A stretch of 64,000 nucleotides of DNA from Candidatus Thiodiazotropha sp. CDECU1 (GCF_963455295.1 NZ_OY734020.1:1302001-1366000), one strand, 5' to 3'; positions 23,461-33,300 are shown, counted from the first letter of the stretch. The notes: generated by a model not told the origin, from the letters alone. A program made the numbers and translations.

Positions 23461-25164
23461 ATGCGCATCCTGTTTCTCACCCACGCCTTCAACAGCCTCA
23501 CCCAGCGGCTTTATGTGGAGTTGCGTGCCCTGGGTCATGAGGTGTCGGTAGAGTTCGACATCAACGATGCGGTGGCGCTGGAGGCGGTGGATCTGCATCG
23601 GCCCGACCTGATCATCGCCCCTTTTCTCAAACGGGCGATCCCCGAATCGATCTGGCGTCATCATGTCTGCCTGGTAGTCCATCCCGGAATAGAGGGCGAC
23701 CGTGGTCCCTCATCCCTCGACTGGGCTATCCTCAAGGGTGAGCGGCGTTGGGGGGTCACGGTGCTCCAGGCCAATGGCGAAATGGATGCGGGTGATATCT
23801 GGGCCAGTGTGGCCTTCGAGATGCGTGATACGAGCAAGGGGAGTCTCTATCGCAACCAGGTTACCGAGGCCGCCGTGGCGGCTGTCAGCTTGGCTGTGGA
23901 GCGATTTCAGACGGGTGACTATCGACCCCAACCCCAAAATCAGGTCGATGCCACACACCCTGGTGGCTGGCAACCCCTGGTCAAACAGACAGACAGGGCT
24001 ATCGATTGGCAAGCTGATACTACTGCTATGGTGTTGCGCAAGATTCGCAGTGGCGATGGTGTGCCTGGTGTCCTGGATGAACTCTTTGGACGGCAGTTCT
24101 ACCTCTACGATGCCTGGCCGGAATCGCATCTGAAGGGCAGGCCAGGCGAATCAGTCGCCCGCTGCGGTGCGGCAATCTGTCGTGCAACGGTGGATGGCGC
24201 GGTCTGGATCGGGCATCTGCGCGAGAGAGAGGGTGAGCACCCCTTCAAACTGCCCGCCACCCAGTTGTTGACACAGGAGCTCGCCGACCTTCCGCAGATC
24301 GAGGCTGATGCGGCGTCAGGTTACCGGGAGATCTGGTATGAGGAGGTGGAGGGTGTGGGCCTGCTCCACTTTCCCTTCTATAACGGCGCTATGGGCAGTG
24401 ATCAATGCGAAGCCCTGTTGTCGGCCTTGCGTGACGCGAAGCGCCGGGATACCCAGGCGATCTTGTTGATGGGTGGCCCAGATTACTGGTCCAACGGCAT
24501 GCATCTGAATATGATCGAAGCGGCCTCCAGTGCAGCCGATGAATCCTGGCGCAACATCAATGCCATGGATGATTTGGCCCGGGAGATCATCCAAACCGAG
24601 AGCCATCTGACAGTGGCTGTACTCCAGGGCAATGCCGGTGCCGGTGGGGTGTTCCTGGCCAGGGCCGCGGATGAGGTGTGGGCTCGGCGTGGTGTGATAC
24701 TCAATCCCCACTACAAGGATATGGGTAATCTATTCGGCTCAGAGTACTGGACCTACCTTTTACCCCGCTACAGCGGAGATGAGCGTGCAGCGCGGATTGT
24801 CGAGAACCGTTTGCCCATGGGCGTCGATGAAGCGCAGGCACTGAATCTGGTTGACAGGGTGATCGATGCATCGGGTGCGGATGTGGTGCACCAGGCTCGT
24901 CAACTGGCAACCAGTATGATTCGTACCCCGGCGTTTGCTGAACGTCTACATTATAAGAATGCACGAAGGCAGGCTGATGAAGCGGTTAAACCGTTGGCCA
25001 GCTATCGTGAGGAGGAATTGGAACAGATGAAACGTAATTTCTACGGATTCGACCCAAGTTATCATGTGGCCCGTTATAATTTTGTCTACAAGGTAGCGAA
25101 GTCGCGAACCCCACTGACCCTTGCCAACCACCGTTGGAGCAAAGCCATCAGGAGAGTCTCATGA
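23461..25164 (+). CDS. hypX: HypX, CO-ligand synthase for [NiFe] hydrogenase
   Basis: A 567-residue two-domain protein. The N-terminal half (about 1-270) is formyltransferase-like, beginning MRILFLTHAFNSLTQRLY, with VVHPGIEGDRGPSSLDW and a GDIWA segment like the formyl-THF-binding fold. The C-terminal half (about 285-560) is enoyl-CoA-hydratase/crotonase-like, with GGPDYWSNGMHLNMIE and the GNAGAGGVFLA oxyanion region. HypX takes the formyl group of formyl-tetrahydrofolate and releases CO for the active-site iron under air, as shown for the Ralstonia protein. The ATG 23461 fits family N-termini; an in-frame ATG at 23446 adds five residues. The stop overlaps the hupR start (ATGA). Confidence 0.93.
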   Translation: MRILFLTHAFNSLTQRLYVELRALGHEVSVEFDINDAVALEAVDLHRPDLIIAPFLKRAIPESIWRHHVCLVVHPGIEGDRGPSSLDWAILKGERRWGVTVLQANGEMDAGDIWASVAFEMRDTSKGSLYRNQVTEAAVAAVSLAVERFQTGDYRPQPQNQVDATHPGGWQPLVKQTDRAIDWQADTTAMVLRKIRSGDGVPGVLDELFGRQFYLYDAWPESHLKGRPGESVARCGAAICRATVDGAVWIGHLREREGEHPFKLPATQLLTQELADLPQIEADAASGYREIWYEEVEGVGLLHFPFYNGAMGSDQCEALLSALRDAKRRDTQAILLMGGPDYWSNGMHLNMIEAASSAADESWRNINAMDDLAREIIQTESHLTVAVLQGNAGAGGVFLARAADEVWARRGVILNPHYKDMGNLFGSEYWTYLLPRYSGDERAARIVENRLPMGVDEAQALNLVDRVIDASGADVVHQARQLATSMIRTPAFAERLHYKNARRQADEAVKPLASYREEELEQMKRNFYGFDPSYHVARYNFVYKVAKSRTPLTLANHRWSKAIRRVS

Positions 25165-26639
25165 GCAGTCTGCCCACTGTCCTGATCGTGGATGATGAGG
25201 TACGCAGCCTGGAGACGCTGCAGCGCATCCTGGAGGACGAGTTCGATGTAAAGACAGCGGAGAATGTCAATGAGGCGCGAAAAATCCTCGAAACCGATTG
25301 GGTGCAGATTATCCTCTGCGACCAGCGAATGCCGGAGACCACCGGTGTCGAGTTTCTCAAGCAGGTGCGGGAGCAGTGGCCCGAGGTGATCCGCATGATC
25401 ATCTCCGGTTATACCGATTCCGAGGATATCATCAGTGCCGTCAACGAGGCGGGCATCTATCAGTTTGTAACCAAGCCATGGCACCCGGATAGTCTGATCC
25501 TGTTATTGAAGAATGCCGCCCAGCTGTTCGAGCTGCAGCGTAAGAATGAGATCCTTTCGGTGGAACTGAAGATGTCACCAAGCCGTCTGCAGTCCACCAT
25601 GGATCATAAACGTAAGTGTCTACGGGACGAATACCGCTGTGACGATCAGATCGTGCGAAGTCCGGAAAGCTGTATGAACGATGTGTGCGAGAAGATCCGC
25701 AGGGTCTCGCCCTATGATGTATCGGTACTGCTCACTGGCGAGTCGGGTACGGGCAAGGAGCTTGCGGCAAGGGCATTGCACTACAACAGCACCCGTTGGG
25801 ACCAACCCTTCGTGGTGGAGAACTGTGGCGCTCTGCCAGATGAGTTGTTGGAGAGTGAACTCTTTGGCTACAAGAAGGGGGCCTTTACCGGTGCAGTGGA
25901 AGATCGGGCGGGACTCTTCGAACGGGCCAGTGGTGGTACTGTCTTCCTGGATGAGATCGGTGAGGTGTCAGCTGCTTTTCAGGTAAAACTGTTGCGGGTA
26001 TTGCAGGAGGGTGAAATCCGCCCCCTGGGTAGCAGTCAGACCCGGCAGGTGGATGTGCGTATCATCGCCGCCACCAATCGGGATCTGGAGCTGGAGGTGC
26101 GTGAAGGACGTTTTCGCGAGGATCTCTACTACCGGCTCGCCACCGTCACGATTCAATTGCCTGCATTGCGTGAGCGCAGGATGGACATACCGTTGATTGC
26201 AAAGTCGATTTTGGAGGCTTCGATGGGCCAGTTGGGTAAACGTGTCGAAGGGTTCACAAAGGAGACCTTGGCTTGTATGCAGGCCTACCATTGGCCAGGT
26301 AATGTACGCGAGCTGCAGAATGAAATCCGGCATATGTTGGTCATGAGTGACACTGATCAGCTGAGTGCCGACATGCTCTCCCCGCGGGTGCTGCAGGCGG
26401 CACCGGTAGAGGATGAGGCCGACCTGAAGGTGATGAACGGTTTGGAGGGTACACTCAAGGAGCGGGTCGAATCCCTGGAGGCGCGGATCCTCAAGGAGTG
26501 CCTGATCCGCAATCGCTGGAACAAGAGTCAGGCAGCGAAAGAGCTTGGTCTCTCCCGGGTGGGTCTGCGCAGTAAACTGGAGCGATACGGACTTGAAAAG
26601 ATCGAGCAGCTGCACGAAGGCCAGGATATGGCAGGGTAG
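25161..26639 (+). CDS. hupR: NtrC-type hydrogenase response regulator HupR/HoxA
   Basis: A 492-residue activator. A receiver domain (about 1-120) has the phospho-acceptor region LIVDDE and ILCDQRMPE. The AAA+ domain (about 165-395) has Walker A GESGTGKE, the sigma-54 contact loop GAFTGA, and Walker B TVFLDEIGE. A Fis-type helix-turn-helix (about 445-480) reads NKSQAAKELGLSRVGLRSKL. The ATG 25161 follows GGAGAG and overlaps the hypX stop. With HupT and the HupUV sensor it forms the H2 signalling chain; a sigma-54-type promoter upstream of hupD is the obvious local target. In Ralstonia the unphosphorylated form is active, so absence of a signal from HupT may mean induction. Confidence 0.94.
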   Translation: MSSLPTVLIVDDEVRSLETLQRILEDEFDVKTAENVNEARKILETDWVQIILCDQRMPETTGVEFLKQVREQWPEVIRMIISGYTDSEDIISAVNEAGIYQFVTKPWHPDSLILLLKNAAQLFELQRKNEILSVELKMSPSRLQSTMDHKRKCLRDEYRCDDQIVRSPESCMNDVCEKIRRVSPYDVSVLLTGESGTGKELAARALHYNSTRWDQPFVVENCGALPDELLESELFGYKKGAFTGAVEDRAGLFERASGGTVFLDEIGEVSAAFQVKLLRVLQEGEIRPLGSSQTRQVDVRIIAATNRDLELEVREGRFREDLYYRLATVTIQLPALRERRMDIPLIAKSILEASMGQLGKRVEGFTKETLACMQAYHWPGNVRELQNEIRHMLVMSDTDQLSADMLSPRVLQAAPVEDEADLKVMNGLEGTLKERVESLEARILKECLIRNRWNKSQAAKELGLSRVGLRSKLERYGLEKIEQLHEGQDMAG

Positions 26640-26673
26640 TTTTATTTGCTGATCCAGATAAAAGGGAGCAGTC

Positions 26674-28044
26674 ATGGCTGAAACCAAATCGCGTCTCAAA
26701 AACAGTTTGATCGATAAGGTTGTAATGGATGGACCACTACAGCTGAATGAGACCACCGAGAACGCGTGGATCGATGTCATCCAGAAGATGGATAAGGTGT
26801 ATGCGGATCTGGTGCACTACCAGGTGGAGCTGGAGCAGAAGAATGCCGAGCTGGAAGAGGCGCAGCAGTTTATTCGCAGCGTGCTCGAATCGATGCGGGA
26901 GGTATTGATCGTCTGCGATAACAGCGGCCGGATCCTGCAGGTGAACCAGGCGCTGGAGGACCTGACCGGTAAATTGGAGAGCGAGCTGCTACATCGTCCC
27001 TTCAATGAGCTGTTCGGCTTAGAGTCGCAACCCCTGGTTGAGCAGTTTTCGGAAAAACTCGGCAATGATGCCATCGTCGATTGCGAGGTCAATCTGCTTA
27101 CCCAGGAGGGTAGCAGCATGCCGTTGGCCATGAACTGCTCCTCCCGTTATGACGTCAAGGGAAAGCTCTTGGGCATGGTACTGATCGGTCGTCCTGTGGG
27201 GGAGTTGCGCCGGGCCTACGAGGCCTTGAACAAGGCCCATATCGATCTGAAGCAGACCCAGGAGCATCTGGTGCACTCCGAAAAGATGGCCTCCCTTGGT
27301 CGCTTGGTGGCCGGGGTGGCGCATGAGCTGAACAATCCAATCAGTGTGGTTTTCGGCAACATGCATGCCCTGAAGCGTTACGGCGTAGGCATCAACGACT
27401 ATATCACCGATGTAGGTAAGCATCTTGAGACGGATCTGCATCAGGAGCTAAGAGAGAAATACCGTATCGACAAGATCGAGTCCGATATGGGGCCGTTGAT
27501 CGCCGGTACCATGGAGGGTGCGGAACGTATCAGCAACATCGTCCTCGATCTGCGTCGCTATTCCGGGATACAGAAGGAACAGCCGGAACCCTTCGAACTG
27601 AAACATGTGGTGATGACAGCAACAGAATGGGTGATCAAGGCATCAAGGGAGAAACCGGAAGTGCATTACGATCTCCCTGAGAGCTGCGTGGTCCGAGGAC
27701 GTCAGGGTCAGGTTCATCAGATCCTGATCAATCTGATTCAGAATGCAATCGATGTAATGGAGGGTCAGAAAAAGAAACAGATCACCATCAGCTGCAACCG
27801 CAATGACAAGGATGTGTGGATTCGTGTTCACGACAATGGGCCAGGCATCGCGGAAGATGAAATGAACAAGCTCTTCGATCCCTTCTACACCACCAAGGAG
27901 GTGGGTAAGGGCACGGGTCTGGGGCTCTATATCAGTTACGGTTTGGCGCGGGATATGGGCGGTGATCTGTCCGCTGAAAACAGTGCTGAGGGTGGTGCCG
28001 CTTTCACCTTGACTATGCCGCTGAGGGTGGCAGCCGATGGGTGA
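26674..28044 (+). CDS. hupT: Soluble sensor histidine kinase HupT/HoxJ
   Basis: A 456-residue cytoplasmic kinase without membrane segments. A helical N-terminus (about 30-75) is followed by a PAS domain (about 75-185: SVLESMREVLIVCDNSGRILQVNQ), the HisKA region with the phospho-acceptor His in GVAHELNNPI (near residue 218), and an ATPase domain with N (LIQNAIDVM), DNGPGI, F (LFDPFYTTK) and GKGTGLGL boxes. HupT/HoxJ interacts with the regulatory hydrogenase HupUV/HoxBC and phosphorylates HupR/HoxA when H2 is absent. It lies between hupR and hupU and overlaps hupU by 8 bases. Confidence 0.93.
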   Translation: MAETKSRLKNSLIDKVVMDGPLQLNETTENAWIDVIQKMDKVYADLVHYQVELEQKNAELEEAQQFIRSVLESMREVLIVCDNSGRILQVNQALEDLTGKLESELLHRPFNELFGLESQPLVEQFSEKLGNDAIVDCEVNLLTQEGSSMPLAMNCSSRYDVKGKLLGMVLIGRPVGELRRAYEALNKAHIDLKQTQEHLVHSEKMASLGRLVAGVAHELNNPISVVFGNMHALKRYGVGINDYITDVGKHLETDLHQELREKYRIDKIESDMGPLIAGTMEGAERISNIVLDLRRYSGIQKEQPEPFELKHVVMTATEWVIKASREKPEVHYDLPESCVVRGRQGQVHQILINLIQNAIDVMEGQKKKQITISCNRNDKDVWIRVHDNGPGIAEDEMNKLFDPFYTTKEVGKGTGLGLYISYGLARDMGGDLSAENSAEGGAAFTLTMPLRVAADG

Positions 28045-29056
28045 GCATGAGCGTCAACCGTTGAATCTGCTGTGGCTGCAATCGGGGGGGTGTGGTGGCT
28101 GCACACTCTCCCTGCTCTGTGCGGAGGGCCCCGACCTATTCACCACCCTGGAGAGTGCCGGCATTCACATCCTCTGGCATCCCTCCATCAGTGAGGCATC
28201 GGGATCCGAGTTCATCGAACTGCTGCAGAGCATTATCCAGGGTGAGCTGCGTCTCGATCTGCTGTGTCTTGAAGGGTCAGTGGTTTGCGGGCCTAACGGC
28301 AGTGGCAAGTTTCACCGTCTTGCGGGCACTGGCGAGCCGATGATGAAGTGGGTGGAACAACTTGCCGCCGTGGCCGGTCATGTCATCGCGGTGGGAAGCT
28401 GTGCTGCCTATGGCGGTATCACCGCCGCGGGTGGCAATCCCAGTGAATCCTGCGGCCTGCAGTATGATGAAACGGTCGAGGGCGGGCTGCTGGGTAAGGG
28501 GTTTGCCGATAAACAGGGGCTACCGGTGATCAACATCGCCGGTTGCCCGGTTCATCCCAACTGGGTGACCGAGTCTTTCATTCAGATTGTTTCGGGTGAG
28601 ATGGGACAGGAGCATCTTGATGAGTGGGGCCGGCCGCGCAGTTATGCCGACCATCTTGTACATCACGGCTGCCCCCGGAATGAGTTTTACGAGTATAAGG
28701 CGAGTGCGGAAAAGCCCTCCGACCTGGGTTGCATGATGGAGCATATGGGCTGCCTCGGGACTCAGGCCCATGCGGATTGCAACACCCGGCTTTGGAATGG
28801 CGAGGGTTCCTGTCTACGTGGCGGTTATGCCTGTATCAACTGTACCGCGCCTGGCTTTGAAGAGCCCGGACATGCCTTTACCGAAACACCTAAGATCGCC
28901 GGTATCCCGGTGGGTCTGCCCACGGATATGCCCAAGGCCTGGTTTGTGGCGCTGGCGTCCCTCGCCAAGGCGGCGACCCCCACTCGTTTGAAAGAGAACG
29001 CGGTTGCTGATCACATCCGGGTACCACCCAGGCGGCGACCGGGCGGTAAGTCATGA
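28037..29056 (+). CDS. hupU: Regulatory (H2-sensing) hydrogenase small subunit HupU/HoxB
   Basis: A 339-residue Fe-S subunit. The cluster ligands are recognisable in CGGCTLSLL, GSCAAYGG, NIAGCPVHPNW, HHGCPRNEFYE and later Cys-rich segments (GCLGTQAHADC, CINCTAPGFE). There is no Tat signal peptide and no C-terminal membrane anchor, which separates the sensor type (group 2b) from the respiratory uptake small subunit. HupU and HupV together detect H2 in the cytoplasm and signal to HupT. It overlaps hupT by 8 bases and hupV by 4. A short Arg-rich tail (PPRRRPGGKS) is present; its meaning is unclear. Confidence 0.93.
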   Translation: MGEHERQPLNLLWLQSGGCGGCTLSLLCAEGPDLFTTLESAGIHILWHPSISEASGSEFIELLQSIIQGELRLDLLCLEGSVVCGPNGSGKFHRLAGTGEPMMKWVEQLAAVAGHVIAVGSCAAYGGITAAGGNPSESCGLQYDETVEGGLLGKGFADKQGLPVINIAGCPVHPNWVTESFIQIVSGEMGQEHLDEWGRPRSYADHLVHHGCPRNEFYEYKASAEKPSDLGCMMEHMGCLGTQAHADCNTRLWNGEGSCLRGGYACINCTAPGFEEPGHAFTETPKIAGIPVGLPTDMPKAWFVALASLAKAATPTRLKENAVADHIRVPPRRRPGGKS

Positions 29057-30501
29057 GTCGTCGTATCGTTGGGCCCTTCAACCGGGTGGAGGGCGATCTG
29101 GAGGTGGAACTGGAGATCGAGCAGGAGAGGGTCAGGTCAGCCCAGGTCTCATCATCCCTGTATCGCGGTTTCGAACAGATGCTCCAGGGTAAGGAGCCGG
29201 GGGATGCCCTGGTCTATACACCGCGGATCTGCGGTATCTGTTCCGTCTCCCAATCGGTGGCGGCGGCCCAGGCATTGGCCGATCTGCAGGGAGTAACCCC
29301 GCCCCCTAACGGCGACCTGGCCATCAATCTGATCCTGGCGAATGAAAACCTGGCCGATCATCTGACCCATTTCTATCTCTTCTTCATGCCCGATTTCGCC
29401 CGTGAGACCTATCGTGACGAACCCTGGTACCCCATGATCGAGGCGCGCTTCAGGGCGCAAACAGGCAGTGCAGTCAGAGAGATGTTAGCGGCCCGGGCGC
29501 AATTCATGCACCTGATGGGGCTGCTGGCGGGTAAGTGGCCCCATAGTCTGGCGATACAGCCGGGGGGCACCACCCGCGCTGTCGAAATACAGGAGCGGGC
29601 GCGATTGCAGGCCATCCTGTTTGGCTTTAGACGTTACCTGGAAAGCACCCTGTATGGTGATACGCTGGAGAATATCTCAGCCCTGGATTCGATTGCTGCT
29701 CTCGACGCATGGATCGATGCTCACCCTCCCGAGAGCAGCGATTTGAGACGTTTCCTCGAGGTTGCAATGGCCCTCGACCTGCATCTGCTGGGGCGTGGCA
29801 ACGACCGCTTTATGAGTTACGGTGCCTATGGTTTACAGGGTGAACTGACATTCCGCCAAGGTCTTTGGGATGCGGCAGAACAAGCATTGGATAGCGCCCT
29901 CATTACCGAAGATGTCAGTCATAGCTGGATGATGAATCAGAAGCATCCCAGGCATCCCTTCGAAGGCATTACCCTGCCCGACGCGGATGCGGAACAGGCC
30001 TACACCTGGTGCAAGGCGCCAAGAGTGGATGGCCGGGTGGTCGAGGTGGGTGCCCTGGCGCGCCAGCAGGTGGATGGTCAGCCCCTGATCAGGGCCCTGG
30101 TCGCCGAGAGTGGCGGTAATGTACGCAACCGTGTCATCGCGCGCCTGTTGGAGATCGCCAGGGTTGTGATGCATATGGAGGCCTGGGTCAGGCAGATCAA
30201 ACCGGGCGAGGCCATCTGCAACCATAAGCCTTTCCCTCAGGAGGCCCAGGGCATCGGCCTGGTGGAAGCGGCCCGGGGCAGTCTGGGCCATTGGATAAAG
30301 ATCAAAAAGGGCCGCATCCTCAACTATCAGATCATCGCCCCCACGACCTGGAACTTCTCACCCCGGGATCGAGAGGGTCAACCGGGTGCCCTTGAGCTCG
30401 CGCTGGTTAATGCGCCACTAAGGCCGGGGGAGAAGGATCCGGTTTCGGTACAGCATATCGTCAGGTCATTCGATCCCTGTATGGTGTGTACAGTGCATTA
30501 A
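29053..30501 (+). CDS. hupV: Regulatory (H2-sensing) hydrogenase large subunit HupV/HoxC
   Basis: A 482-residue subunit with the NiFe-binding pairs RICGICSV (near residue 55) and DPCMVCTVH at the very end. The protein stops at the final His, so it has no cleavable C-terminal extension; this is a hallmark of HupV/HoxC sensors, which do not need the HupD protease. The central part holds the family segments MGLLAGKWPHSLAIQPGG, EAARGSLGHW and IIAPTTWNFSPRD. It is the last gene of the cluster. It is the only true [NiFe] large subunit in the window and is not expected to respire H2. Confidence 0.93.
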   Translation: MSRRIVGPFNRVEGDLEVELEIEQERVRSAQVSSSLYRGFEQMLQGKEPGDALVYTPRICGICSVSQSVAAAQALADLQGVTPPPNGDLAINLILANENLADHLTHFYLFFMPDFARETYRDEPWYPMIEARFRAQTGSAVREMLAARAQFMHLMGLLAGKWPHSLAIQPGGTTRAVEIQERARLQAILFGFRRYLESTLYGDTLENISALDSIAALDAWIDAHPPESSDLRRFLEVAMALDLHLLGRGNDRFMSYGAYGLQGELTFRQGLWDAAEQALDSALITEDVSHSWMMNQKHPRHPFEGITLPDADAEQAYTWCKAPRVDGRVVEVGALARQQVDGQPLIRALVAESGGNVRNRVIARLLEIARVVMHMEAWVRQIKPGEAICNHKPFPQEAQGIGLVEAARGSLGHWIKIKKGRILNYQIIAPTTWNFSPRDREGQPGALELALVNAPLRPGEKDPVSVQHIVRSFDPCMVCTVH

Positions 30502-30550
30502 TATATGGCCTGCCACTGCTTTTCTACTGCTACTTGATTTCAATAGGAAT

Positions 30551-32539
30551 CTATTCGCCAACTTCGCTGACTTTGTTTCTTCCGGACCCCTTGGCAAGGT
30601 AGAGTGCGCTATCTGCCCTGTCCATCAACTGATCAGAATTCTCAATTGCATTAGAGATAGATGCAACACCAATACTCACAGTCAAATTCGTTGGCCCACT
30701 GGATTCATTTAGGGTGATAGGCGTGGATTCAATCGTTGCGCGTAACTGCTCTGCCCAGCGCATGGCACCCGACAGTGGCGTCTCGGTCAACACGACTACA
30801 AACTCTTCTCCGCCATAACGCCCAGCCAGGTCGGCGCTGCGTGTTTTCTGATCAAGTACCTGACCAAAGCTCTTTAGTGCCTCATCACCGGCTCTATGAC
30901 CAAAGGTGTCATTGATCTGTTTAAAGTGGTCAATGTCTATCATGCACACAGAAAGATCACGGCCATATCGCATGGCTTGACTGAATGCGTGATCCAGCAG
31001 ATTCTCTATTTCTCTTCTGTTGAGCAATCCGGTCAATGCATCATGAGTGGCCTGGTGCACTAACTCTTCCTTGAGTTTTTTGCGTTCAGAGATATCTTCG
31101 AACGCAACGATAACACCGCTGGCTTCATCTTCCACGATATAGGGACTGGCTGTGTAGGCTACTGGCAGATCCGTTCCATCTGAGCGACGAAAGACGTCTT
31201 CTTCAACATGATAGATTCTTTCTTCCTTTATTACATTTAGAATCGGGCATTCATGTTCGCTTTTACCGCTTGCATTCTTGTGTATCCAGTCATGAATTCT
31301 TTGTCCGGAGAGCATGGCGTATGACCAGCCAAGCAGGCGCTCTGCCTCAGGATTCATATTGATTAACTTGCCCTCTTTGTCCAACACCATGAGGCCTTCT
31401 GCAAGCTTTGAGGTAATCGCCCTTTGCCGGTGCTCGCTTACTTTTAACGCGCTTATGGAGAGTAGCTCTTTTTCTCTGGAGCGGCCAATTAAATATGCGG
31501 CGATAAAAGCCAGCAGTATCAGTAGTGACAGCAGTACCAATGCCATTTTTATACGTCTGTTTTGTAGTCCTTCAATTGTCTCCTGTGGAATATGTGTAAC
31601 CACCTTCCAGAAGTAATCATCTCGGTCGATGTATGTTGCGCTCGCTCCTGATGCATCAGTTGATCCCGTGCTTGAGACTGAATTGACCGCTAGTGGATAG
31701 ACCGTTCTCCAGGTAAACAATCCAGATGCCGTCATGATCTGGCCCGCTTCAGATGTGGACATCTCACGCCAAGATTCCGGGTGTTTGTTTTCAATCCTCT
31801 TCTCGTTTTTGAACATGAAACCCCATTCATCCCTACTATCCGCCCCTAGCAACCAGTAACCATTGCGATTCAGCAGCATGGGGATTCCATCTGATCCTGA
31901 CATTTCTGTTGTTAGATCAGAAATCAACTCCTTGCCGAAATAATTGACCAAAATGATGCCGAATTTCTGACCTTTTTCATTGAATACCGGTGTTCCTATA
32001 CGAATCATCGGTTTCAAAGGACGTTCGATCACGCCATGCTCGATATTGAGATCAAGGGGAGAGATAAAGATCTGTTGCCGGCCAAGTTTGAAGGTATCGT
32101 TGAAGTAGTAACGTGTTTTTTTGTTCTGTAAATCCTTTTCTGCCACCAGCTGACAATCCCCCTCACGGTAATTGACACGAACCCGCTCTCTCCCTGACTC
32201 ATCGAGAAAACGCACTTGATCGTAGCTTCCCTTCAGGCAGGATGTGTTACGGAATTCCCGACCAAGATCGTGTATGGCTTCCTGTACCCCATAGTCACCA
32301 TACCGGCTGAGGCTGACTGACTTCGCCAATAGCAGCACATCTCTCGCCACACTGTCGAGTCTTCGCTCGATCAGTTTGGCGCCAAGCATTGTCTGGCTGC
32401 GTTCACGCTCGGTGATGATCTGCAGTTCGGATTGAAAATCGGTGTAGAAGAAGCCGCCTACTATCAATAACAGCAGCATGGACATAGAGAGTGAAGCAAT
32501 CACAAATGGCTTCACGAAAACTGATTTTAAACCAACCAT
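30551..32539 (-). CDS. Diguanylate cyclase with periplasmic sensor and PAS domain
   Basis: A 662-residue membrane protein. It has a membrane segment at about 12-32, a periplasmic Cache-like sensor (about 33-330), a second membrane segment (about 335-353), a PAS domain (about 365-490, with LMVLDKEGKLINMNPEAERLLGW split over two strands) and a GGDEF domain (about 500-660) with the active motif GGEEF in AGRYGGEEFVVVL. An RxxD inhibitory site is not obvious upstream of it. It makes cyclic di-GMP in response to an unknown periplasmic signal. It is convergent with hupV, 49 bases apart, and appears monocistronic. Confidence 0.9.
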   Translation of the reverse strand: MVGLKSVFVKPFVIASLSMSMLLLLIVGGFFYTDFQSELQIITERERSQTMLGAKLIERRLDSVARDVLLLAKSVSLSRYGDYGVQEAIHDLGREFRNTSCLKGSYDQVRFLDESGRERVRVNYREGDCQLVAEKDLQNKKTRYYFNDTFKLGRQQIFISPLDLNIEHGVIERPLKPMIRIGTPVFNEKGQKFGIILVNYFGKELISDLTTEMSGSDGIPMLLNRNGYWLLGADSRDEWGFMFKNEKRIENKHPESWREMSTSEAGQIMTASGLFTWRTVYPLAVNSVSSTGSTDASGASATYIDRDDYFWKVVTHIPQETIEGLQNRRIKMALVLLSLLILLAFIAAYLIGRSREKELLSISALKVSEHRQRAITSKLAEGLMVLDKEGKLINMNPEAERLLGWSYAMLSGQRIHDWIHKNASGKSEHECPILNVIKEERIYHVEEDVFRRSDGTDLPVAYTASPYIVEDEASGVIVAFEDISERKKLKEELVHQATHDALTGLLNRREIENLLDHAFSQAMRYGRDLSVCMIDIDHFKQINDTFGHRAGDEALKSFGQVLDQKTRSADLAGRYGGEEFVVVLTETPLSGAMRWAEQLRATIESTPITLNESSGPTNLTVSIGVASISNAIENSDQLMDRADSALYLAKGSGRNKVSEVGE

Positions 32540-32671
32540 AATGGTCAGGAAAATGGCGATATTGCTTAAAGTCCTTCTATCATTCTAGACATTCCACTTG
32601 GATATCCATTGATAATGATCAATGAACCGCTTGCTTTCTGATATCCCGGCGATGTAAAACGTGGATTATCA

Positions 32672-32842
32672 ATGCAGGCGTTGCAGCAGCTGGTCAAAGC
32701 TGATCGCTACGATGAGCAAGAGCCCCGCCGCCTGGCGGATGACTACGGCCATGCACTGGCTGACCTGACCTTGCTGGGGGTTGAGCTGATGTCACAATTT
32801 CGCGAGACTTTGACAGAGAGCCAACGCAAGCTTATCGAATAA
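32672..32842 (+). CDS. Possible small hypothetical protein (56 residues)
   Basis: A short frame with coding-like character: acidic and basic residues in helical order, containing RRLADDYGHALADLTLLG and ending SQRKLIE. The frame extends a further 10 codons to the left before a stop at 32639, without another ATG, so it may also be a fragment of a longer gene. No clear ribosome binding site is seen. No family recognised. It lies alone in the gap upstream of the diguanylate cyclase on the opposite strand. Confidence 0.4.
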   Translation: MQALQQLVKADRYDEQEPRRLADDYGHALADLTLLGVELMSQFRETLTESQRKLIE

Positions 32843-32969
32843 GCTATGGATAGACGGAAATCCCATCCGGATGCTGGTAGCAATGGTACGAGTACTGGGA
32901 TCAGAATAAATTTCTCTGATCCCGCCGAACAAGGAATTGTTAAATAAAAGGGTACTAGTCTGATACCGA

Positions 32970-33173
32970 TCAAACCATAATGTCGATATTGCTGCCCACG
33001 GCACCGGTGCTGGTCGGTTTCGGTGCGCTCTGCTCTATGGAAGCGATCAGCTTCTCTGCAGTCTGTTTTTCCATCTCCATCGCTTTTTTGTGTACAGCGA
33101 CGCTGGTTTCGGTCTTGGTCGCTACAGTTGCGATCATGCTGGCAGATGGTGAGCTGGCTCCAGAAACGTCCAT
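32970..33173 (-). CDS. Putative motility-type small protein (YjfB family)
   Basis: A 67-residue protein starting MDVSGASSPSASMIATVA, followed by a helix with many Ala, Lys and Glu residues and a Ser/Pro-rich end. This is the pattern of the YjfB-like putative motility protein family, short proteins seen in flagellated bacteria, of unknown biochemical role. CAGGAG sits 8 bases before the chosen ATG at 33173; the frame is open further to 33377 but this would run into the neighbouring gene. It follows the AI-2E family permease on the same strand. Confidence 0.65.
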   Translation of the reverse strand: MDVSGASSPSASMIATVATKTETSVAVHKKAMEMEKQTAEKLIASIEQSAPKPTSTGAVGSNIDIMV

Positions 33174-33300
33174 AGGGTGACTCCTGGTCAAAGTGTGTTC
33201 TCTTACCTTTAGCGGCTGGTCAGGCGGAAACTGCATCGTTGTTTGGGAAGGGGCTTCTCGAGTCCTCCCCATTTTGATGGCCAATCTGGATGTTGGCGCC

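Noticed and set aside
28037-30501. HupU/HupV as the respiratory uptake hydrogenase
   Set aside because: No Tat signal on the small subunit and no cleavable C-terminal tail on the large one, and they adjoin hupT; these are features of the regulatory sensor.
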